Positions 9,132 through 18,205 of a stretch of 64,000 nt of DNA are shown here, piece by piece. Made by a program: the position numbers and the translations under genes. Source of the DNA: Nocardioides daedukensis (GTDB lineage Bacteria > Actinomycetota > Actinomycetes > Propionibacteriales > Nocardioidaceae). The stretch covers positions 2,976,001 through 3,040,000 of the forward strand of contig NZ_JACCAA010000001.1 in NCBI RefSeq assembly GCF_013408415.1, in the 5' to 3' direction. Within the stretch, counting starts at the first letter, position 1. Each line of letters starts with the position of its first letter. Below the pieces are notes generated by a model that was not told where the DNA came from, searched no databases, and saw nothing but the letters and a program-made list of their open reading frames with translations.

Positions 9132-9905
9132 TCAGGCGACCTGCCAGGACCTCTTCGAGAGACCCATCCAGTAGCCGTCGATCTTCTGGTCGCCCGGCTT
9201 GTCGGCCTTGTCCGCGGCACCGAGGGTGATGAAGAGCGGGATGTAGTGCTCCACGGTCGGGTGAGCATAGGGCATGCCGGGCGCCTTCGACTTGTATGCC
9301 GCCAGCTCGTCCACGTCGCCCCGGTTCATCGCCTCGCCGGCCCACAGGTCGAAGTCCTTGGACCAGCCCGGCGCCTTGGCCTCGATCGACCAGTCCTTGA
9401 GGAAGGGCAGGCCGTGGGTGAGGAAGCCGGAGCCGATGATCATCACGCCCTCGTCGCGCAGCGGGCGCAGACGCTCGCCGAGCTTGAGCAACTTGTATGG
9501 GTCCTCGGTCGGCAGCGACATCTGCAGCACCGGGATGTCGGCGTCGGGATACATGATCTTCAGCGGCACCCAGGCGCCGTGGTCCAGGCCGCGGCTGCGG
9601 TGCTGGTGCACCGGCTCGCCCTGGGGCATCATCGCGGCCACGCGCTTGGCGAGCGCCGAGGCGTCGGGGGTCTCGTAGGTCATCTTGTAGTACTTCGGGG
9701 CGAAGCCGCCGAAGTCATAGACGAGCGGGGCGCCGGAAGCGGTCAGGCTGACCGGAGCCGATTCCCAGTGGGCGCTGACGATCAGGATCGCCTTGGGGCG
9801 GGGGAGGTCCCTGGCCCATGCGGCGAGCTGGCCCGACCAGACCGGGTCATCGAGCAAGGGCGGGGCACCGTGGCCGATGTAGAGGGCCGGCATCTTCGTA
9901 GTCAT
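9132..9905 (-). CDS. Class III extradiol dioxygenase-family protein (DODA/YgiD type)
   Basis: 257 aa, the usual length for the DODA-type LigB superfamily. Conserved metal and catalytic histidines are visible: His12 in IGHGAPP, His46 in SAHWES, a His in GLDHGAWVPL, SGFLTHGLP and HPTVEHYIPL. Homologues bind Zn or Fe and open aromatic rings such as DOPA, but many bacterial members have no known substrate. The gene is alone on the minus strand; its promoter carries an imperfect palindrome overlapping the start region, as often seen when a MarR-type repressor controls such genes (inference). Confidence 0.88.
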   Translation of the reverse strand: MTTKMPALYIGHGAPPLLDDPVWSGQLAAWARDLPRPKAILIVSAHWESAPVSLTASGAPLVYDFGGFAPKYYKMTYETPDASALAKRVAAMMPQGEPVHQHRSRGLDHGAWVPLKIMYPDADIPVLQMSLPTEDPYKLLKLGERLRPLRDEGVMIIGSGFLTHGLPFLKDWSIEAKAPGWSKDFDLWAGEAMNRGDVDELAAYKSKAPGMPYAHPTVEHYIPLFITLGAADKADKPGDQKIDGYWMGLSKRSWQVA

Positions 9906-9911
9906 GTCACC

Positions 9912-9932
9912 ATAATAGTTTAAGGTTCAACT
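9912..9932 (-). promoter_or_regulatory. Leaderless -10 (TATTAT) with an overlapping operator-like palindrome
   Basis: On the minus strand TATTAT (9917-9912) is six bases from the ATG at 9905. It abuts an inverted repeat, AGTTTAA-GG-TTCAACT on the plus strand (9917-9932), with 6 of 7 arm positions complementary. A repressor on this site would block the promoter. The AT-richness stands out from the surrounding sequence. Confidence 0.5.
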
Positions 9933-9971
9933 TTATTCCACTGTGCTGCCGGAGTGACGCGGGAGTGTGGC

Positions 9972-9977
9972 TATGGT
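9972..9977 (+). promoter_or_regulatory. -10 hexamer TATGGT for ung (leaderless spacing)
   Basis: TATGGT, then seven bases, then ATG at 9985. This favours 9985 as the ung start over the in-frame GTG at 9967 and ATG at 9973, which would lie in the promoter itself. Confidence 0.5.
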
Positions 9978-9984
9978 CTGGGCC

Positions 9985-10671
9985 ATGAGCGCGCTGTCCG
10001 GACTGCTGGAGAAGGGCATCGTCGCCCCCGACTGGGCCGAGGCGCTGTCCCCGGTCGATGAGCAGATCGAGCGGATGGGGGTGTTCCTTCGCGAGGAGAT
10101 CGCCGCCGGGCGCGGCTATCTGCCACATGGTGAATCGGTCCTGCGAGCGTTCCAGCGGCCACTGGCCGACGTCAAGGTCCTCATCGTCGGCCAGGATCCC
10201 TACCCGACCCCCGGGCACCCGATCGGGCTCAGCTTCGCGGTGGCACCCGACGTACGCCCGATCCCGCGCAGCCTGGCCAACATCTATGCCGAGCTGGAGA
10301 CCGACCTGGGCCTGCCCCGGGCGCCGCACGGCGACCTGAGCGCGTGGGCCGACCAGGGCGTGATGCTGCTCAACCGTGTCCTCACCGTGCGACCCGGCGA
10401 GCCCGCCTCGCACCGCGGCCGGGGGTGGGAGCAGGTGACCGAATGTGCGATCGAGGCGCTGGTACGCCGTGACTCACCGCTGGTGGCCGTGCTGTGGGGC
10501 AATCACGCGCAGACGCTCAAGCCGATGCTGGGATCCGTGCCGTGGGTGGCCTCCGCGCACCCGTCGCCGCTGTCGGCATCGCGCGGGTTCTTCGGGTCGA
10601 GGCCGTTCTCCCGGGTCAACCAGTTGCTGGCCGGCCAGGGCGCCGGTCCCGTCGACTGGTCGCTCGCCTGA
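9985..10671 (+). CDS. ung: Uracil-DNA glycosylase, family 1
   Basis: 228 aa. It removes uracil from DNA to start base-excision repair. The catalytic water-activating motif is [10 protein letters not shown] (69-78, Asp71), with the usual actinobacterial Pro where Escherichia coli has His; the uracil-binding [22 protein letters not shown] block and the DNA-intercalating [18 protein letters not shown] loop are intact. The closest family resemblance is to mycobacterial Ung. It is divergent from the dioxygenase gene and convergent with the decarboxylase gene, so it forms its own unit. Confidence 0.95.
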   Translation: MSALSGLLEKGIVAPDWAEALSPVDEQIERMGVFLREEIAAGRGYLPHGESVLRAFQRPLADVKVLIVGQDPYPTPGHPIGLSFAVAPDVRPIPRSLANIYAELETDLGLPRAPHGDLSAWADQGVMLLNRVLTVRPGEPASHRGRGWEQVTECAIEALVRRDSPLVAVLWGNHAQTLKPMLGSVPWVASAHPSPLSASRGFFGSRPFSRVNQLLAGQGAGPVDWSLA

Positions 10672-10711
10672 TCCTGCCCGCCAGTGATCCTGCCCGCGAG
10701 CGCCGTGGCGA

Positions 10712-12136
10712 TCAGCGGGTGGGGCGTTGCAGTCGGTCCAGGAACGCGATCAGCAGCGCCTCACGCATCCGGGGCGAGGCCACGTCGAGCATCGCGTTGA
10801 CCTCGGCCATCCTCGTGGGCAGCTCCAGCTCGCCGTCGTCGGAGGCGCCGACCAGGCCGGAGGCGGCCAGCAGGCCGTCGAAGTCGTCGTCGCTCAGTGC
10901 ATCCGGGTCCAGCGACTCGATGAAGGCGACCACCTCCGCGTCCACCCGGACCGGGCCGGAAGCGACGGCGGCCGAGACGGCGGAGCCCAACGCGGCAAGG
11001 AACTCCTCAACATGGGGCAGCGTCGCCGCGGAGACCGACAGGTGGATCGTGGCGGGCGAGCCGCCGAAGGCCATCTGTGGCTGGACGAACCACCCGGCGG
11101 CGGCCATCTCGTCGCAGATCGTGAACGGGTCGCAGGCTTCGCTGGTGCCCAGTGCGATCAGGGTGGAGTCCGGCTGTGCGACCACGGAGAGCTCCGGGAT
11201 CTGCTCGATGCCGGCCACGATCTCGTCGACCGCTTGGAAGACCTCGTCGCTCAGCTTGGAGTAGCCCTCGTCGCCGATCGTGGACACCACCGCCCAGGCA
11301 GCGGCCAGCGGGCCCCCGGACTTGGTCGACTGCATCGTCGAGTTCAGCATCGTGTAGCCGGGCCAGTCGGCGTGCGCGAAATATTGCGGCCGACGCAGCG
11401 CCGGGGTCCGGTGCAGGAGCAGGGAGACGCCCTTGGGGGTGTAGCCATATTTGTGCAGGTCGACCGAGATGCTGGTGACCCCCTCGACCGCGAACGTCCA
11501 GGCCGGAACGGAGCGGCCGAGGCGGGCGGCATACGGCAGCACCCACCCGCCGATACAGGCGTCGACGTGGCAGCGCACCCCGCGCGCCGCAGCGACCGCG
11601 GCGATCTCGGTGATCGGGTCCACCACGCCGTGCGCATAGGACGGTGCGCTGGCCGCCACCAGGACGGTCGAGGAGTCGATGGCAGCACTCATGCCGGCCA
11701 CGTCGGCACGGAAGTCGGGACCGACCGGGACCACGCGCGCCTCGACACCGAAGTAGTGCGCGGCCTTGAAGAACGCGGCATGGATCGTCGAGGGCACGAC
11801 GATGTTCGGCTTCGCGACCTCGGGGTGCGCGTCGCGGGCGCCCTGCACCGCCAGCAGCACCGACTCGGTGCCGCCCGAGCTGACGGTGCCGACCATCGTC
11901 TCGGGGCCGTCGAGCAGGTTGGCGGCGAAACCGACCAGCTCGTTCTCCATCGTCAACAGTGAGGGGAAGGCGGTGGGGTCCAGGCCGTTCGAGCCGGCGT
12001 ACGCCGCCACCGCGGTGCGGGCGACCTCGTCGACGTCGGTGAGCCCCGAGTCATAGACATAGGCCAGGGTGCGTCCCCCGTGCACGGGCAGGTCGGTTGC
12101 CTGCAGCGAGCGGAGTCGGGCGAGTACGTCGTTCAT
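10712..12136 (-). CDS. PLP-dependent decarboxylase / sphingosine-1-phosphate lyase-like protein
   Basis: 474 aa, fold type I, group II decarboxylase family. The PLP contacts are visible: SSGGTES (87-93) for the phosphate, HVDAC (Asp192) against the pyridine nitrogen, and SVDLHKYGYTPKG with Lys229 as the Schiff-base lysine. The layout fits the S1P lyase and glutamate/tyrosine decarboxylase relatives; the amine or long-chain substrate is unknown. A C-terminal extension of about 90 residues is acidic. The ATG at 12136 overlaps the upstream MFS stop by four bases. The open frame continues far upstream, but that stretch is antisense to the MFS gene and is not coding. Confidence 0.85.
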   Translation of the reverse strand: MNDVLARLRSLQATDLPVHGGRTLAYVYDSGLTDVDEVARTAVAAYAGSNGLDPTAFPSLLTMENELVGFAANLLDGPETMVGTVSSGGTESVLLAVQGARDAHPEVAKPNIVVPSTIHAAFFKAAHYFGVEARVVPVGPDFRADVAGMSAAIDSSTVLVAASAPSYAHGVVDPITEIAAVAAARGVRCHVDACIGGWVLPYAARLGRSVPAWTFAVEGVTSISVDLHKYGYTPKGVSLLLHRTPALRRPQYFAHADWPGYTMLNSTMQSTKSGGPLAAAWAVVSTIGDEGYSKLSDEVFQAVDEIVAGIEQIPELSVVAQPDSTLIALGTSEACDPFTICDEMAAAGWFVQPQMAFGGSPATIHLSVSAATLPHVEEFLAALGSAVSAAVASGPVRVDAEVVAFIESLDPDALSDDDFDGLLAASGLVGASDDGELELPTRMAEVNAMLDVASPRMREALLIAFLDRLQRPTR

Positions 12137-13470
12137 GCGGGCAGGTCCTCGGCTTCGGGGGCGGGGTCGGGGGACGAGGTGAGCGAATAGCGGGAGAGCC
12201 ACCACAGGGAGGCCAGCACGATCGCCGCGGGCACGAGCGAGAAGCCCAGGACGATCGCGGTGACCGCGGACTCCGGCTGGTCGGTGCCGCCGGTGGTCGA
12301 GGACTGGTAGTCGCCGAGGGTGAGCATCAGCGCGAACAGGCCCGGACCCAGCGCGAGACCGAGGGTCTCGCCCGCGGTCCACACGCCGGTGAACACGCCC
12401 ACCCGGTTCTCGCCGGTGCGGGCCGCGTCGGCGGCCGCCGCGTCCGGCAGCATCGCCAGCGGGAAGACCTGGGCACCGGCATAGCCGACGCCGATCAGGC
12501 CGACCGCGGCGAAGACCGCCCAGTTCGGGGCGTCCCGGGCGATCACGGTCAGGGCGGCGCCACCGGCCAGCACGAGCGAGGAGGCGACGTACCCCTTCTT
12601 CTTGCCGATCAGCACCCCCACCCGCGCCCACAGCGGGGTGAGCAGGAGTGCCGGCCCGACGAAGCAGACGAACAGGATGGTCGCGGTGCCCTGCTTGCCG
12701 AGCACGTCGCCGGCGACGTAGTCGACGCCGGCCAGCATGCAGCCGGTGGCGAGTGCCTGGAGCACGAAGGTGGTCAGCAGCAGCCGGAAGTCCCTTGCCC
12801 TGCTGACGATCCGCAGCTGGTCGCCGAGAGAGCCTGTGCCCGGGGCGACCTCGGTGTGCGGCGCGGAGCGGGTGCCGAAGTAGGTGCCGATCACGCCCAG
12901 GGTGATCAGCACGGCCATGATCAGGCCCATCACCCGATAGCCGTCGCGTCCGCCGATCGCGTCGCGGATCGCGGGTGCCGAGGCGCCGGCCAGCATGATC
13001 GTGAAGGCCAGGATCGCCACCCGCCACGACATCAGCCGGGTGCGCTCGTCGTAGGAGTCGGTGATCTCGGCCGGCATGGCGACGTAGGGGACCTGGAAGA
13101 AGGCGTATGCCGTGGCGCAGGCCAGGAACCAGAACAGCACCCAGGCCGCGTCGAGACCCGGCCCCAGGGAGGGGCCGGCGAAGAGCAGCGCGAAGGCCAC
13201 GGCCAACGAGAGCCCGCCGCGCAGCAGCCACGGGCGTCGTGGCCCGCGGGGATCGACGGTGCGGTCGCTGATCCGTCCGGCGATCGGGTTGAGGATGACG
13301 TCCCAGGCCTTCGGCAGCAGCACGATCATCCCGGCGTAGAGGGCGCCGATGCCGAGGTTGTCGGTCAGGAACGGCAGCAGCATCAGGCCGGGGACGGTGC
13401 CGAAAGCGCCCGTCGCGACCGAGCCGGTGGCATAGCCCAGGCGTACGCCGCGGGTCAGGGGCTCGGACAT
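12133..13470 (-). CDS. GPH-family (glycoside-pentoside-hexuronide:cation) MFS transporter
   Basis: 445 aa with about 12 hydrophobic segments. The GPH fingerprint is clear: the N-terminal AWDVILNPIAGRISDRT segment after the first helices and RRPWLLRGG. Such carriers couple sugar or related solute uptake to H+ or Na+. The coupling by ATGA overlap to a PLP decarboxylase suggests the two share a substrate, perhaps an amino compound or a phosphoethanolamine-like product, but this is inference. It is transcribed away from the ParA-like gene. Confidence 0.85.
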   Translation of the reverse strand: MSEPLTRGVRLGYATGSVATGAFGTVPGLMLLPFLTDNLGIGALYAGMIVLLPKAWDVILNPIAGRISDRTVDPRGPRRPWLLRGGLSLAVAFALLFAGPSLGPGLDAAWVLFWFLACATAYAFFQVPYVAMPAEITDSYDERTRLMSWRVAILAFTIMLAGASAPAIRDAIGGRDGYRVMGLIMAVLITLGVIGTYFGTRSAPHTEVAPGTGSLGDQLRIVSRARDFRLLLTTFVLQALATGCMLAGVDYVAGDVLGKQGTATILFVCFVGPALLLTPLWARVGVLIGKKKGYVASSLVLAGGAALTVIARDAPNWAVFAAVGLIGVGYAGAQVFPLAMLPDAAAADAARTGENRVGVFTGVWTAGETLGLALGPGLFALMLTLGDYQSSTTGGTDQPESAVTAIVLGFSLVPAAIVLASLWWLSRYSLTSSPDPAPEAEDLPA

Positions 13471-13619
13471 GGCCGGAGCCTATGCCATGCATCGGGGCCT
13501 CGTAGGGGGTTTGCGTGGCCGGGATGCGGGCAACGCTGCTGGTGCAACAATGCATGCGGATGAGCTGTTCTCTGCAGGGTGCGGGGTCCCGCGCCGGCTC
13601 AAAGTCTCGGAGGAAACCA

Positions 13620-15239
13620 ATGACGGACGGATCGCCCACGAATCCCGGAAGCCACGGCCCACGCTGGGAGATCCAGCCGACGCCACTCGGGACGGAGCCG
13701 GATGTCGACCCGGCCGATCCGTTGGGCCTTGGTGACCTCGACGGCGAGGCGGGTGCGTCCGACCCGAGCGAGCACACCCACTACAACCAGGCGCACCAGG
13801 GTGCTCAGCAGCAGAGTCATCAGCAGGGTCCTGTGCCTGGCCAGCAACAGGGATGGGCCCCGCAGCAGGGGCAGCAGCAGTCTCAGCAGTCGTGGGGACC
13901 GCCGGGCGCCCCGGGTGGTTCTCCGGCACCCGCGCAGGGCGGGCAGTTCGGTCAGCAGCCGGGCCAGGCGTCGCCGCAGCAGCACGCTCCCGTCACCCAG
14001 TCTGGCCCGCAGCAGGGCCAACCTCAGGACCAACCGCAGGGCCAACCGCAGGGTCAGCACCAGGCAGCTCAGTACCAGCAGGGGCAGCAGCAGACGGGCC
14101 AGCAGCAGCCGGCTCAGTATCAGCAGAGCCCGTACTCACAGGGTCAGCAGCAACAGCAGGGCCAGCACTTCGCCGCGCAGGGCCCGGGCCAGCCGGCGTA
14201 CGGCCAGGGTCAGCAGCACCCCGCCCAAGCACACTCCGACCAGTCACTTGCGGGCCAGTCACTTTCCGGCCAGCCACACTCACAGCCAGGCGTCCCGGAG
14301 CGGGTCCCCACGGCTCAGGACTTCCTGCTGAACCGGCACCAGAGCATGGACGTCGGTCCGGCGACGTGGGGCTGGCGTGGATTCCTGCGCAAGGCCAGCT
14401 TCGGCCTGATCAAGCTCCAGATGGGCAAGGCCGAACGCAGCTGGCGCGAGTCGCGCGCCGCCGTACAGCGTTCCTTCGACGGTCCCCGCACCATCGTGTT
14501 CGCCAACCCCAAGGGTGGAGCGGCCAAGACCACCAGCGTGCTCGCGGCCGGCTACACGTTCGGCACCGTGCGCGGCGGCGGAGTGGTGGCGTGGGACAAC
14601 AACGAGACCCGCGGCACGCTCGGCATTCGTGGCGAGCGGGCCAACCACCAGAACACCACGCGCGAGCTGCTCGACGACCTCGAGAAGTTCCAGGACGTCT
14701 ACGAGTCGCGGATCGGCGATCTCGGTGCCTTCGTCCGCTCCCAGGGCGACGCACACTTCGACGTGCTCGCCTCGGACGAGCGTGCGGACGTCACCGGCAC
14801 GATCAAGGCCGATGACTTCGGGGCAGTGCACCGGCTGCTCGAGCGGTTCTACCACCTGATCCTGGTCGACACCGGCAACAACCTGCGTGCCGAGAACTGG
14901 CTCGCCGCGGCGCAGACCGCCGACCTGATCGTGGTCACCTGCACGGTGCGCGAGGACACCGGATATTCGGGGCTCTGGATGCTCGACGCGTTGGTCGATG
15001 CGGGTCACCAGCACATCCGGGAGAAGACCGTGACCGTGCTGGCCGACCCCTCGGAGAAGGTCGACGCCCAGTTGGCCAAGGACCTCGTCGAGGTCTACTC
15101 CAAGCGGACCTCAGCGGTCTTCCGGATTCCCTATGACCCGGCCCTGGTGGCGGGCTCGGTGATCCAGTACGGCCAGCTGTCGGAGAAGACCCGCAACGCG
15201 TGGCTCGAGGCATGCGCCGCGATGGCGCAGCGCCTCTGA
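13620..15239 (+). CDS. MinD/ParA-like ATPase with a long glutamine-rich N-terminus (EspI-like)
   Basis: 539 aa. Residues about 55-225 are low complexity, dominated by Gln, Gly, Pro and Ser, with repeated GQPQ/QQQ blocks. The C-terminal half is a deviant-Walker ATPase: ANPKGGAAKTT (KGGAAKTT at 298-305), then VAWDNNETRGTLG and LVDTGNN as Walker B-like. Such two-part proteins in actinobacteria include EspI of ESX secretion loci, but no Ecc, Esx or PE/PPE gene is in the window, so the role is open. The start is set by AGGAGG-like bases (GGAGGAAACCA) just before ATG 13620. The upstream 149 bases hold no other gene. Confidence 0.8.
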   Translation: MTDGSPTNPGSHGPRWEIQPTPLGTEPDVDPADPLGLGDLDGEAGASDPSEHTHYNQAHQGAQQQSHQQGPVPGQQQGWAPQQGQQQSQQSWGPPGAPGGSPAPAQGGQFGQQPGQASPQQHAPVTQSGPQQGQPQDQPQGQPQGQHQAAQYQQGQQQTGQQQPAQYQQSPYSQGQQQQQGQHFAAQGPGQPAYGQGQQHPAQAHSDQSLAGQSLSGQPHSQPGVPERVPTAQDFLLNRHQSMDVGPATWGWRGFLRKASFGLIKLQMGKAERSWRESRAAVQRSFDGPRTIVFANPKGGAAKTTSVLAAGYTFGTVRGGGVVAWDNNETRGTLGIRGERANHQNTTRELLDDLEKFQDVYESRIGDLGAFVRSQGDAHFDVLASDERADVTGTIKADDFGAVHRLLERFYHLILVDTGNNLRAENWLAAAQTADLIVVTCTVREDTGYSGLWMLDALVDAGHQHIREKTVTVLADPSEKVDAQLAKDLVEVYSKRTSAVFRIPYDPALVAGSVIQYGQLSEKTRNAWLEACAAMAQRL

Positions 15240-15279
15240 GTCAACCTGCTCGTCTGCAGGCCGTGCTGTCTGGTCGGGG

Positions 15280-16581
15280 CTACTTGGCGAGGGAGCGTGA
15301 GCTGCCCGAGCCATAGCGCCGTGTCGGCGACGAACCGATCGACGCGGCATCCCGGGCGCCGGGCTTCGCCTTCTTCGCCGCAGTCTTCTTGGCGGTGGCC
15401 TTCTTGGCGGGCGTCTTCTTTGCCGCGGACTTCGCGGGGGCCTTCTTCGCCGGAGCGGCCGGCTCATCGGCAGCCTCGGGGCGATCGCTCGACCACTTCG
15501 AGATCCAGGAATCGATGAACTTCCACGTGGTCTCACGTGCCGATCGTCCGGTGAGCATGCCTAGGTGACCTCCTGGAACCACCTCGAAGCGCACTTCGGG
15601 GGACCCGGTGAGTAGGGGAACAACTGCCTGCACACAGGCTACGGGAGCGATGCCGTCGGTCTCGCCACCGAAGACCAGCACCGGCTTGTCGATGTTCGCG
15701 ATCTCGATGCGACGATCCCCGAACTCGAAGTAGCCATACTTCAGGTCGTTGGTCTTGAAGAACCGGTGATAGAGCTGCCCGAACGTCCGCCCCGGATAGG
15801 CGATCATGTTCGCGGTGAAGTTGTCGACGGCCTCGAGCTGGGCCAGGAAGTCGGTGTCGTCGAGGTTCTGCAGCTTCACCATCGGCTTGGAGATCAGCTT
15901 CTGCGCGGCCGAGAGCTGGAAGGCCCACCGCACCAACGGCTTCGGCGCGCCACCCATGACCTGGTAGACGCGCTGGACCGGACCCCGACCGCTCTTGGTG
16001 ATGCCACCGAACATCGGCCCGTCGGCGAACCTCACCAACGGACGCAGCGGCGCCACCAGCGGCACCTTGGCGACATCGAACGGCGACCCGATGATGGTCA
16101 TCGAGGCGATCGGCAGGTCGGCGTTGTCGGCCGCGGCCAGGGTCATGAAGATCCCGCCCAGGCTCCAGCCGATCACGTGCACGGGCCGCCCGCCCGCGTG
16201 TGCCGACGTGGCCCGGATCGCCTCCGGCATCACCTCGTCGATCCAGTGCTCCATGCCCAGGTTGCGGTCGCGGAAGGAGACCTCGCCATACTCCACGAGG
16301 TACGTCGAGCGGCCCTGCGTCACCAGGTGCTCCACCAGTGAACAGCCACGGCGCAGGTCGAAGCAGATCGACGGCGCGGCGAGCGGAGTGACCAGCAGGA
16401 CCGGATCACCGGTCGTCTTCGTGGTGCCGGCGGGCCGATAGTGATAGACCTGCCGCAGCATGCCCTCGTCGATCAGGGTGCGCGGCATCTTGCGCAGGTC
16501 GGCGACCCCGCCGTAGAACATCTTGTGGGCGACGTTCCCGGCGGCAGAGACGACCTGGTCGGGCTTCGGAATCAGGTCCAT
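15280..16581 (-). CDS. PhaC-like alpha/beta hydrolase with a Lys/Ala-rich (histone H1-like) tail
   Basis: 433 aa. The hydrolase core has the PHA-synthase order: TPLAAPSICFDLRRGCSLVEHL near 65-86, nucleophile elbow GWSLGG (Ser140), a late FGGETDGIAP (Asp) and PGGHLGMLTG (His). PHA synthases use Cys in the elbow; the Ser here suggests a hydrolase or acyltransferase. Residues about 392-425 repeat PAKK/AAKK units as in the DNA-binding tails of PhaF and histone H1-like proteins. This tail might bind DNA or granules. The start ATG 16581 gives the natural N-terminus; it is divergent from the FMN protein with a 55-base gap. Confidence 0.8.
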   Translation of the reverse strand: MDLIPKPDQVVSAAGNVAHKMFYGGVADLRKMPRTLIDEGMLRQVYHYRPAGTTKTTGDPVLLVTPLAAPSICFDLRRGCSLVEHLVTQGRSTYLVEYGEVSFRDRNLGMEHWIDEVMPEAIRATSAHAGGRPVHVIGWSLGGIFMTLAAADNADLPIASMTIIGSPFDVAKVPLVAPLRPLVRFADGPMFGGITKSGRGPVQRVYQVMGGAPKPLVRWAFQLSAAQKLISKPMVKLQNLDDTDFLAQLEAVDNFTANMIAYPGRTFGQLYHRFFKTNDLKYGYFEFGDRRIEIANIDKPVLVFGGETDGIAPVACVQAVVPLLTGSPEVRFEVVPGGHLGMLTGRSARETTWKFIDSWISKWSSDRPEAADEPAAPAKKAPAKSAAKKTPAKKATAKKTAAKKAKPGARDAASIGSSPTRRYGSGSSRSLAK

Positions 16582-16636
16582 GTCCGAAAAGTACCGGAGA
16601 CTCGACTTATGCGCCCCATGTCGATAGACACATGGC

Positions 16637-18187
16637 ATGAAGTGGAAGCCAGTTCTTGCCGCCGGTGCGGCCGCCATGGGTGCGGCCGCCGCCATCGACG
16701 TCACCCAGAAGACACACGCCATCCGTAGGAACTTCCCCCTCGTGGGTCGCGCCCGCTACTGGCTCGAGACGATCGGGCCCGAGCTGCGCCAATACATCGT
16801 GACCAGCAACGACGAGGAGCGACCGTTCAGCCGGGACCAGCGCAGCTGGGTCTATGCCTCCTCCAAGCTGGAGAACAACTACTTCGGATTCGGGACCGAC
16901 AACGACGTGGAGAACGTGGTCGGCTATCCCATCGTCAAGCACCGCACCTTCGCGCAGTTCGACGCAGACACCCGTCGCCACACCGACGAAGAGGTCCTCC
17001 TGCCGTCGGCCAAGGTGCTCGGCGGGCCGCGCGACCGGGCGAAGAAGTTCCGCCCGGCATCGGTGATCAACGTGTCCGGGATGAGCTTCGGTTCCCTGGG
17101 CGGAAACGCGATCTCCGCCCTGAACAAGGGCGCCCAGCTGGCGGGCTGCCTGCAGAACACCGGCGAGGGCGCGCTGTCGTCGTACCACCGCCAGGGCGGG
17201 GACATCGTGTTCCAGATCGGGACAGCCTACTTCGGCTGCCGGGACAGGGCCGGGGCCTTCGACATCGAGCGGCTCAAGGACCTGGTCGCAGGCGCTCCCG
17301 TGCGGGCGATCGAGATCAAGCTCTCCCAGGGCGCAAAGCCCGGCCTGGGTGGGATGCTCCCCGGCGCCAAGGTGACGCCGGAGATCGCGGAGATCCGTGG
17401 CATCGAGGAGGGCGTGGACTGCGCCAGCCCCTCGCGGCACACGGCCTTCAACGACGTGGACTCGATGCTGGACTTCGCCGAGATGATCGCCGCGGAGACG
17501 GGTCTCCCGGTGGGGGTGAAGTCGGCCGTCGGCGACTTCGAGGTGTGGGACCAGCTGGTCGCCAAGATGGCCGCCGACCGCGGCCGTGGCGTCGACTTCG
17601 TCAACATCGACGGTGGCGAGGGCGGCACCGGGGCGGCGCCGCTGGTCTTCAGCGACACCGTCGCCTATCCGTTCCGGATCGGGTTCTCCGAGGTCTACAA
17701 GCGGTTCGCCGCCGCAGGCCTGAGCGACGACGTCACGTTCTGGGGCGCGGGCAAGCTCGGCATCCCGGAGAACGCGCTCGTCGCCTTCGCGCTGGGATTG
17801 GACATGATCAACGTCGGCCGCGAGGCGATGCTGTCGATCGGCTGCATCCAGGCCCAGAAGTGCCACACCGATCACTGCCCGACCGGTGTCGCGACCCAGA
17901 ACGCGTGGCTGCAGCGTGGCCTCGACCCGGAGTCCAAGGCGGTGCGCTGCCACAACTACATCAAGTCGCTGCGTCGCGACCTGATCAAGGTCTCCGAGGC
18001 GATCGGCGTACCGCACCCGGGGATGATCACGGTCGAGGACATCGACCTGGTCTCCGGCACCCGCACCCGGCAAAGCCTGGGCGAGCAATATGGATACCAG
18101 CCGGGATGGGGCCGACTCGGCCCTGCTCTGGCCGAGCAGGTCTCCGCCCTGATGTCGCCACAGCTGGACGAGTCGCACAGGTCCTGA
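16637..18187 (+). CDS. FMN-binding glutamate synthase-like protein (GltB FMN domain)
   Basis: 516 aa. A hydrophobic N-terminus (about 5-22, AAGAAAMGAAAAI) may anchor or target it. The rest is the FMN/Fe-S domain of glutamate synthase: NVSGMSFGSLGGNAISALNKG, the INIDGGEGGTGAAP-type loop, and the [3Fe-4S] ligands CIQAQKCHTDHC (C-x5-C-x4-C). There is no glutaminase domain, so it cannot be a complete glutamate synthase alone. Stand-alone versions are widespread and mostly uncharacterised. It is convergent with otsA. Confidence 0.88.
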   Translation: MKWKPVLAAGAAAMGAAAAIDVTQKTHAIRRNFPLVGRARYWLETIGPELRQYIVTSNDEERPFSRDQRSWVYASSKLENNYFGFGTDNDVENVVGYPIVKHRTFAQFDADTRRHTDEEVLLPSAKVLGGPRDRAKKFRPASVINVSGMSFGSLGGNAISALNKGAQLAGCLQNTGEGALSSYHRQGGDIVFQIGTAYFGCRDRAGAFDIERLKDLVAGAPVRAIEIKLSQGAKPGLGGMLPGAKVTPEIAEIRGIEEGVDCASPSRHTAFNDVDSMLDFAEMIAAETGLPVGVKSAVGDFEVWDQLVAKMAADRGRGVDFVNIDGGEGGTGAAPLVFSDTVAYPFRIGFSEVYKRFAAAGLSDDVTFWGAGKLGIPENALVAFALGLDMINVGREAMLSIGCIQAQKCHTDHCPTGVATQNAWLQRGLDPESKAVRCHNYIKSLRRDLIKVSEAIGVPHPGMITVEDIDLVSGTRTRQSLGEQYGYQPGWGRLGPALAEQVSALMSPQLDESHRS

Positions 18188-18205
18188 CCCGGGCGAGCCG
18201 TCGAG

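Noticed and set aside
12137..13777. N-terminal extension of the decarboxylase frame to a 1021-codon protein
   Set aside because: The added half is antisense/out-of-frame to the MFS transporter, rich in Arg/Pro/Gly and without domains; the ATG at 12136 with an ATGA overlap is the real start.
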